Positions 57,264-64,000 of a stretch of 64,000 nucleotides of DNA are shown in pieces. Each line of letters starts with the position of its first letter. Position 1 is the first letter of the stretch. The DNA is from Petrosia ficiformis. Its lineage: Eukaryota; Porifera; Demospongiae; Haplosclerida; Petrosiidae. The stretch lies in NCBI GenBank assembly GCA_947044365.1, contig OX345645.1, positions 4,907,741 through 4,971,740 on the forward strand. Direction: 5' to 3'. The position numbers and the translations under genes are program-made. Below the pieces are notes generated by a model. That model was not told the origin of the DNA, made no database searches, and saw only the letters and a list, made by a program, of their open reading frames with translations.

Positions 57264-57503
57264 GTACAAATGGAAAATTCTTGTTTGCCTTTAGGAATGC
57301 TGGAGGTCACGACTCCTGATATGCAAACACTAATGTCTTGCATGTCCATACAAGAAGATGACACTGGCAACGAGTATGTTGGTACAGATATGACAATTGT
57401 AAAAGAATTATGGGATATTGCTGATACTATTAAAAATAAAATGGGTGCTTATCAACTATTCACTAGTAATTGTCAACACTTTTGCCATAATGTCTTGAGA
57501 TAG
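57264..57503 (+). CDS. probable terminal exon of an unrecognised gene (NCxHF motif)
   Basis: The acceptor GATATATTTTAG|TACAAATGG gives a phase-1 frame: QMENSCLPLGMLEVTTPDMQ, then ELWDIADTIKNKM, then YQLFTSNCQHFCHNVLR and a stop. The C-terminal NCQHFC resembles the conserved Asn-Cys of thiol-peptidase-like or LRAT-like folds (NCxHF), but 80 residues are too few to be sure. The upstream exon was not found; foldback element 2 ends only 54 bp upstream. Confidence is moderate that it is coding, low on function. Confidence 0.45.
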   Translation, partial: VQMENSCLPLGMLEVTTPDMQTLMSCMSIQEDDTGNEYVGTDMTIVKELWDIADTIKNKMGAYQLFTSNCQHFCHNVLR

Positions 57504-58400
57504 ATGAGCTATGAAACATCCAACTACTGTCAGTAAATATTAATTCGGATTGTGTATTTATTTTTTTATTACTTGGAGCTCATCTTATGTACCTTTATGA
57601 TCTATTGGTGAAGTTGTGGTCAAAACGCTTGCTAATCCAGTAATAATAATTATAATTAGTTATTGATAAAATCAATAATAGATCATGAACTAATTTTTAA
57701 CTCTAATGATATATCTGTGGGCTAATACTATAAATATCGAAATCTGAACAGTTAAGAGAAAAGTACAAAAAAGTAGACTAATTATAAATTTTTTTGATTA
57801 TTATTTAATTTGTTATTGTTCACAACAGTGTAACAATACCTTAAGCTGATTAAAAATAGTTTACGTCTAACTGGTAATTAGTTAACAACAGTGTGATTAA
57901 ACGCTGTCAGTTGATGCTAATCTAAATGAATTATTTTACAACAGTGATGCTAATCTAATTAATTATTTGACGACAGTGTCATTAAACGCTGTCAGTTGAT
58001 GCTACTCCAGTGATTGTCAGTCTCTATACAAAGTACATCTCATAAGCACTAGTAACTATATATATATATATATATACATAAACTATTGTCAGGCTAAAAC
58101 AGTGTAGTCATTAAGTAATACTATCATATAGTTGAATCAAATTAGCTGTCACAAACTGCCTGTCATCAAATTATGTGAACAGAATACAATAACAACAAAA
58201 TGTCATTGAAAGCTGTCAGTTGATGCTATGCCAGTGATTAAACTGATCATTAGTCATTGTGCATGTCACAAGTATTAATTGTATAAGTGATTGCTATAAA
58301 AATGTGAGTAAACATCCTTAACAGTACTAGTTGGGTGAAACATACATAATAACCGAAATTCGCTAAGTCAAGCTCTGGTAGTGAAAGACTAATATTGGAA
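57504..58400. repeat. degenerate tandem repeats, GCTGTCAGTTGATGCTA family
   Basis: AAACGCTGTCAGTTGATGCTA appears at about 57899 and 57984, and GAAAGCTGTCAGTTGATGCTA at about 58209, each in a similar context with AACAACAGTG words (57880-58235). The rest is AT-rich. No gene. Confidence 0.6.
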
Positions 58401-58404
58401 TTGG

Positions 58405-61200
58405 ATGCAATGGACTCAAGTATGTATATAATTATATAAACTTTAGATACTAAAGCAATACTATCATGCTAACTTTCTTACTATTGTTAAAAAACAGTTG
58501 TATAATTATTGTTATTATGTTAACCTATTGTTAAATCAATTTTTTCAAATTAATAACGTATACTAATTAGCCAATTGTACCAACACTTTGGAGTTGCATG
58601 AAAAACATAGTAGTGTATGTCTAAGAGTTTGTTTATCATGTTATAAATCTGTGTATTTCTTTTCTTTTTTTCATTGCTGACGAAGGCTTTCGAGCCGAAA
58701 CGTCTAATTGTTATTATCTTTTTAATAATAATAATAAAAATCAACTATCATGTCAATGCTCAACTAAACCTCGCTGAAATAGTAGTGTATATATGAAACC
58801 ATAGGCATTGCCATTAACAAGACTCAAATCTGTATAAATGTGTATTGTGCTGAGTTTATGAGAGCTGCAAAGTTGAGCAAAAAAGCATCAAACTTCAATG
58901 CATTTTGCAATCCATCTGTTGTTGAATGACACATTTTGTGAGATTTCTTACATGGAAATACAATTACCCATCAAGAAGGTGTAATAGAAATTATTAATGC
59001 AAGTTACATCTGACACCAATGCTTATCAGCATATCCATATATGGAAGTGATATGGGAGGTGTTATTTGACAACAGTTGAATACACAAATTTAAATCTTAT
59101 ATATTTCAAGTGTCTTTTTTCACTCAACGTGATCACATTTCGCTAACAATTAGCAAAAGTATTTAAAATTATTTTATTTTGTAGAACAATATCAGCAACA
59201 AAAAGAAGCCCGTGCCAAACAACAGGCTAGTGAAAAAAAAAGTAAGTAAAATGTGTAAGTTTTGTCAATGATGATGGTAATAATTATTATTTTCTATTAA
59301 GTTGCACTGAATCAAAATTATTAACAATAATTGCGATATCAGAATATTTCAAAAAAAGCTTAACTTTGATTTCAGCTGATAGAATACTTACAAAATTTAT
59401 ACAAAATGCAGTCATAAATTTACAAAAATAATGTCTCAAAAAGATATTAATGTTTTTCCTCTTCAGAGTCATCAACGGAGAAGAAGAACAAACAGGAAGG
59501 TAAGTGATTAGTTAGTATAGAAAAGTATAAATACTGTTAATTTTGATTGTTTCAAGCATTTGTTATTATTCTTGTGTCACTCATGAAAATTGGCTAACAA
59601 TGGCCACTTTCAGTTAGTTAACTAAAACTAAAACAGCCTATGTTAATTAAACTACAACTAAACGAAAAGTTTGAGAAACTAGTCATCACCTGTCAAGTAG
59701 GTGCAATAGAAATCATTAATAGAAATTACATGCAACAAAGTTGACACAAATGCTTATCGATATATCCACATATGGAAGAGGTGTTATTCGACAACTGTTG
59801 AGTACACAAGTTTAATGCTTATATATTTCAAGTGTCTTTTTTCCCTCAACATGATCACATTTCACTAACAATTATTAGCAAAGTATTTATAATTTTATTT
59901 AGGAGACAAAGATGAACCGGAACTAGAACGAGAAGCTGATGTCATGGGTGCCAGGGCGGAGTCAATCGGTAAATCTCTCGTTTAATTTTGATATTGAACT
60001 TATTTTTTCAAAACATTGTATATAATAATATTATATATGTACAGGATGAATAATAATTATAATTATATTGGAAATATAATTGTTTTCATTTTTGATTCTT
60101 TTCACTGTGATTGTTAATTGACCACACCCCTCAATAATAATTAATTAGCTAAAATGTTTTGGCGCGCTACTCGTGACGTTTTCTATTTCTTCTTCCTGGG
60201 CAATCCTGGCTACGCCTCTGGCTAATGTCATACATATTGCTCAACGAAAAAGTAAGTATTATGTGTACGTTTTGTCAATGCTGATTGTAATTTATTTATA
60301 TTATACCCAGGCGAAAATAAAACATATCCATGGGAAGACTGAAATAAAAAGTAAGAAAAATCAGCTTGAAGAAATCCTTATATAAAAACCATTTGTGTTT
60401 TAACATTAAAAGATACATTCACGTTTTTAAAAAAAGCAGATCTTGTGTATTTCTATAGTACTACTCAATGTAGTATACATGTACCTCTTGGATGTGACTG
60501 ACTGACAAATGGTGGACGTTTCTAAACTGATATTCAGAAATTACAGATACATAATTACTACACATGCATTGATATCATCCACTGATATTATACACCAAAT
60601 CAAGAGTTAATAGCTTAAGTATATTAAAGTTTTTATAAGTATGTTTAGTGTATATATTGAAGTTTATTATGGCCCATAGGGACATCCCTGTGATTGCTTT
60701 ACATAAATTTTAATATATATAATTATATATATATATATAATATTCTTGTGTCTCTTACACGAGTATGCGTTGTATACATGTTAAGGAAGTCGCATTATTC
60801 AGGGGGGCTGTAAAGTTCTACAAAAGGTAGATAATCAAAATAATGCTATAATAGGCTGCATGTTGTGTTTCAAGCATGATAAAATCAGTCATGATTACTG
60901 AATGCTGGACACCATAAAGCAGTCATAGGGATACCTTCTCTCTCTATATATATTGTTTCTAACATAAAAATTTCTTTAGCTAACATAATTATTTTCTATT
61001 AAGTTGAAACTGAATCAAAGTTGTTATCATAATTGCGATATAAGAATATTTCCAAAAGCTTATCTGATTTCAGCTTGTAGAATACATACATATACAGAAT
61101 GCAGTCACACTTGTAAATTCAACAAAATATTGTCTTAAAATTATATTAATATGTTTTTCCACTTCAGAAAAGGTAACTCAGAAGAAGATCAAACCGGAAG
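58405..61200 (+). CDS. micro-exon gene with Lys/Glu-rich modules (partial, 3' end outside or unseen)
   Basis: Plus-strand exons with good splice sites and phase 1 at both ends: 59185-59241 (57 nt, QYQQQKEARAKQQASEKK), 59467-59499 (33 nt, SSTEKKNKQE), 59903-59968 (66 nt, DKDEPELEREADVMGARAES), and 61168-61200 (33 nt, KVTQKKIKPE, a second copy of the 59467 exon). A possible first exon ends 58419 (ATGGACTCAA|GTATGT). The intron text after 59242 recurs after 60251, and 59290-59700 recurs at 61000-61395, so a block of exons was duplicated in tandem. The encoded linker is charged and lacks a domain. It resembles the micro-exon linker of gene 2 in phase and style, so a related gene is possible. Confidence 0.5.
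60665..60960. repeat. inverted-repeat arm, partner of 62945-63415
   Basis: TATGGCCCATAGGGACATCC, GATTGCTTTAC, ACGAGTATGCGTTGTATAC, TAGATAATCAAAATAAT and TGAATGCTGGACACCA appear here and, complemented, in reverse order at 63410 down to 62945. An AT dinucleotide run sits inside. Probably an independent copy of a DNA element in opposite orientation. Confidence 0.7.
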
Positions 61201-61506
61201 GTAAGTGATTAGATAGTAGGAAGTATTGTAATTGCTTGAAGCTTCTTTTTATATAATTCTTGTGTCACTCATGAAAATTGGCTAATAAAGGCCACCTTAA
61301 GTTAGTTAATTAAAACTATATGCCCCTTTTAGTAAGCCTAATAATACCCTGGTTACAACTACAACTAAACTAAAAGTTTGAGAAACTAGTCATACTATAA
61401 CTATAACTAAAAGTGGTCATATTGTCATACTAAAACAATACTAAAAAGTATATCTGTTAGCACAGTAAAGACATTAGTGCTAGTATAATTATATTTATAG
61501 TAATTT

Positions 61507-61959
61507 ATGATCATGAGTGAGTATTACAAGACTTTACTACAAGTAGCTGCTACCAGTTACCTTGCCAAACTAAGAGTATTGGGTTTGGAAGAGACATATG
61601 ATCCGTATTGGAGTAAAAATGACAACAAATTCATTCGTTTTTGCTTCCCAGTAGGCATGGCCTTTCCTGTTAGGCCAATAAGTGAGCTACAGGTCAAGAT
61701 TGCCCATTACGCATCGCTGCAGCAACAGTTCGTCACCTTTCTAAACACTTCTAGCCGTTGCTTCCACTTGAAAAGACAGCTATACCCCCATTACTCTTCA
61801 ACATTAACAGGATATATTTATGGGCGGGGAATTAATGTTATTAATAAATTATTAATTAAGCAATTCCTAAACTCGCAAAAAAAGCCTCATCTGGTAATTT
61901 ACGCAAAAAATTTCCCTCTATACGGTATTCATGCATCCTATAACTTCATGGAAATATAA
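61507..61959 (+). CDS. 150-codon ORF of unknown nature
   Basis: Opens with MIMSEYYKTLLQVAATSYLA, has KFIRFCFPVGMAFPVRPISE and ends YGIHASYNFMEI. Length and composition are protein-like, but I recognise no family, and no promoter, splice sites or homologous copy are visible. It lies just after intron-like DNA of the micro-exon gene. It could be a transposon-derived fragment or chance. Confidence 0.25.
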   Translation: MIMSEYYKTLLQVAATSYLAKLRVLGLEETYDPYWSKNDNKFIRFCFPVGMAFPVRPISELQVKIAHYASLQQQFVTFLNTSSRCFHLKRQLYPHYSSTLTGYIYGRGINVINKLLIKQFLNSQKKPHLVIYAKNFPLYGIHASYNFMEI

Positions 61960-62944
61960 TTAAGTTTAGGTGTAAATTTATAAACATTAGGATTTAGGTG
62001 TTAAGTATGTATTGTGCATTGTGTTAACTATAAATTAATTATGATTATGATATAGAAAATTTTATATCGTATGTCGTGACTGTTTTTATCGTGATATATC
62101 GCATATCACGATATAATTTAATTAATTATTCATTTATATTAATAATAATTAAATGTTTCGACCGAAAGTTAGTTACGTTATTTTTTGTCCTCTGCTCTTA
62201 AAACTTACTGTACCTTTTAAACTTAACTAGATACAACTATAAACTAAAACAAACTAAGAAAATCTTAAAATTTCTAAGGCTAGATTCCTACCTCGGTCAT
62301 CATCTTGCTCGTGGGCGACCCACTTTTCAGGAAGTCAAAGGCTCTTTTGGTTTCTATGTTCCAGAAATAAGCTTGTTATTGTTTTAGAGACCTGCAGACA
62401 CCTTTAAGCTTGCAGAAAATCAACTTAGATTATAGCTCATTAAAATGCTGCAATCTGATTGGTCAATTAGAGGTTTCTAAATCCCATAGTAAACCTACTT
62501 TAATTGATTAGTAAACCTATAATTTACTTAGTAAACCTGTTGCGATGTTGCTATAGGAATTTCACAAAGAACAGAAGCAAAGTTTGTTGTAAAGCTGGAT
62601 CTGTTGATTTTTACAAGCGATGGACAGAGAAAGTCGCTAAAGTGTGGGCGTTGACCGCTGACTGAATTTGGAAAACACTCGTCTAGCTGCTTTCTATCAA
62701 CAAACGAAGAATGGTTTTAGCATCCACGGCCTTCTTAAAAGATCTTCTGTCCAACTAAGTAAGCTAAAATCTTCAGCTTTTTGAAATCCAAAAGTTACAC
62801 AGCTGACTAAATCGAGATGTGGGCGTTGCCCTCGAGAGCAAAACACTCGCGCTATCGATCACCTTGCTGTCTTTCTGCAGCTAAAAAGAGTACCACAAGG
62901 CTTTCTTGTTAGTCTTCTATCCAACAAAATAACAAGTGTATATA
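61960..62944. repeat. AT-rich DNA and two degenerate ~190-bp tandem repeats
   Basis: At 62640-62940 GTGGGCGTTG, AAAACACTCG, GCTGTCTTTC-like and AAAAGATCTTCTGTCCAAC / TAGTCTTCTATCCAAC occur twice in order, about 180 bp apart. A TATCGTGATATATCGCATATCACGATA palindrome lies near 62085-62112. No gene. Confidence 0.55.
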
Positions 62945-63415
62945 GAGAAAAAAAAACATCCCTATGATTGCTTTACAAATTTAAGTAAAGATAAACATAT
63001 CTTTATGACTGCTTTGTGGTGTCCAGCATTCGGTAATCATGGCTGACTTTATCAAGCATGAAAGACAACAGCTTATTATTTTGATTATCTACTCTCCTGA
63101 CCTTTCAAAGGACCTTGTAGAACTTTAGGAATATATTTCAGGCAGAATAGCTAGCTATTAGTTCCAGTTTCTACATAAGCTACACAGATTTCTTTCTGCT
63201 GCTGTGTAGAGCTTGATCAATGATCGCGCGTTCTTTTACGCGCCACGCCCATTAATTGACCAAGCCCCCGGGAATGATGTAACTTCCTTAACTACGTATA
63301 CAACGCATACTCGCGTAAGTGGACACAAGAAAATATATATATATATATATAAACATACATCGAACCCGTGGGAAAGCAATCATAAGGATGGCCCTGCGGG
63401 CCATAATAACTATAA
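62945..63415. repeat. inverted-repeat arm, partner of 60665-60960
   Basis: Complement of the 60665 arm with an additional insert at about 63120-63270. The end ACCCGTGGGAAAGCAATCAT, GGATGGCCCTGCGGGCCATA also matches 30265-30320, so this terminus marks a dispersed family. Confidence 0.68.
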
Positions 63416-63426
63416 TCTAAATTGCT

Positions 63427-63561
63427 TAGATACTGTATTCTTGGTTTCCACGCGCAATAGAACTACCTTGGAAACATTAATTACTTCGGGCTCCGCCCTC
63501 AGTAATTAAACTGTTTCCGCGGTAGTTCTATTGCACGTAGAAACCTCGAATACAGTATCTA
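63427..63561. mobile_element. 135-bp hairpin element
   Basis: Arms of about 60 bp: TAGATACTGTATTC, GGTTTC(C/T)ACG, GCAATAGAACTACC, GGAAACA and TTAATTACT pair with their complements on the right, ending GAATACAGTATCTA. The loop is TCGGGCTCCGCCCTC. No coding capacity; MITE-like. Confidence 0.8.
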
Positions 63562-63711
63562 ACCTATATATAGATACCCTTCTTTCCAGGTGCATGCAAG
63601 AAAAAAGTTTTTAACTAGTTCAAACATGAGGCCGTTTTTTTCAACTGCGCATGCTTATATCATATCGTATCGTTACTTATTATATTGTTATATGTCAATA
63701 TATCGTGCAGT

Positions 63712-63905
63712 ACTACTATGTAGGGATGGCACGGAAAAAACATGGCCGCCTATACATTTCAATTGCAAGTGATGGGCTGAAATCTCTGGTAATATATACA
63801 GATAAGTTTTAATACACACATACCTATTCATACCTAGTGTTTGTATGATTACCAACACATTCCAGATGGCCAAAAATTGTCGTTCAGATAGAGAACCGGC
63901 GAGCG
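63712..63905. repeat. dispersed repeat, copy of 56160-56350
   Basis: Direct copy of the 56.2-kb repeat (GGAAAAAACATGGCCGCCTATAC, GGTAATATATACAGATAAGT, CAGATGGCCAAAAATTGTCG). The last 95 bases of the window are unassigned. Confidence 0.82.
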
Positions 63906-64000
63906 GCAAAACTGGCAAAATCTTCATCATATTAAATTAATTATACAAACCATTTTTTTTGTTTGTTGAACTATCAAAATGATTCTAGCACTATTCCAGT

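Overview
The window is AT-rich eukaryotic DNA, full of repeats and with genes split by introns. It most likely comes from a demosponge (an Amphimedon-like animal). The reasons are the NLR-type immune genes built from death-fold exons, introns that can be as short as about 63 bp, an N-terminal 2A-like peptide ending in DVEINPGP, and a dense load of Ty3, RLE-type non-LTR, piggyBac, SINE and foldback elements. The species call is an inference.

Two tandem minus-strand genes are the core of the window. Gene 2 (44321 to 33807) and gene 1 (25094 to 18770) start with almost the same exons: a 2A-terminated hydrophobic leader, a death domain, and a CARD-like domain. They then diverge. Gene 1 continues with a second death domain, a NACHT NTPase and a leucine-rich C-terminal part. 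Gene 2 has two tandem copies of the CARD-like exon, a Roc-COR-type GTPase exon, another CARD-like exon, several micro-exons and a C-terminal transmembrane exon. Apart from one weakly placed junction in each gene, every splice junction I can place is phase 1, so the exons are interchangeable modules. Gene 2 is split inside exon 1, six bases after the 2A proline codon, by a structurally complete 2839-bp piggyBac element with a TTAA duplication. Gene 1 has one in-frame TAG between NACHT and the leucine-rich part. Neither sequenced copy is therefore a clean single ORF after splicing.

Layout. 1-8360: repeat-derived DNA. Its 1361-8360 part is duplicated at 45931-53266, with different insertions in each copy. 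8361-10113: repeats. 10119-13261: a young but internally deleted Ty3 element with 161-bp LTRs. 13267-18530: minisatellites and very long TACA/TGTA tracts. 18770-25094: gene 1. 25140-29160: a ~185-bp satellite and a broken RLE-type non-LTR element. 29176-33800: foldback elements, hairpins and a degenerate third copy of the left-end repeat. 33807-44321: gene 2 with piggyBac. 44500-45930: small inverted-repeat elements. 45931-53266: duplication copy B with a SINE and a gag relic. 54335-55010: another minisatellite. 57264-61200: traces of plus-strand genes, including a run of phase-1 micro-exons with duplicated modules. 60665-64000: mainly inverted repeats and dispersed repeats.
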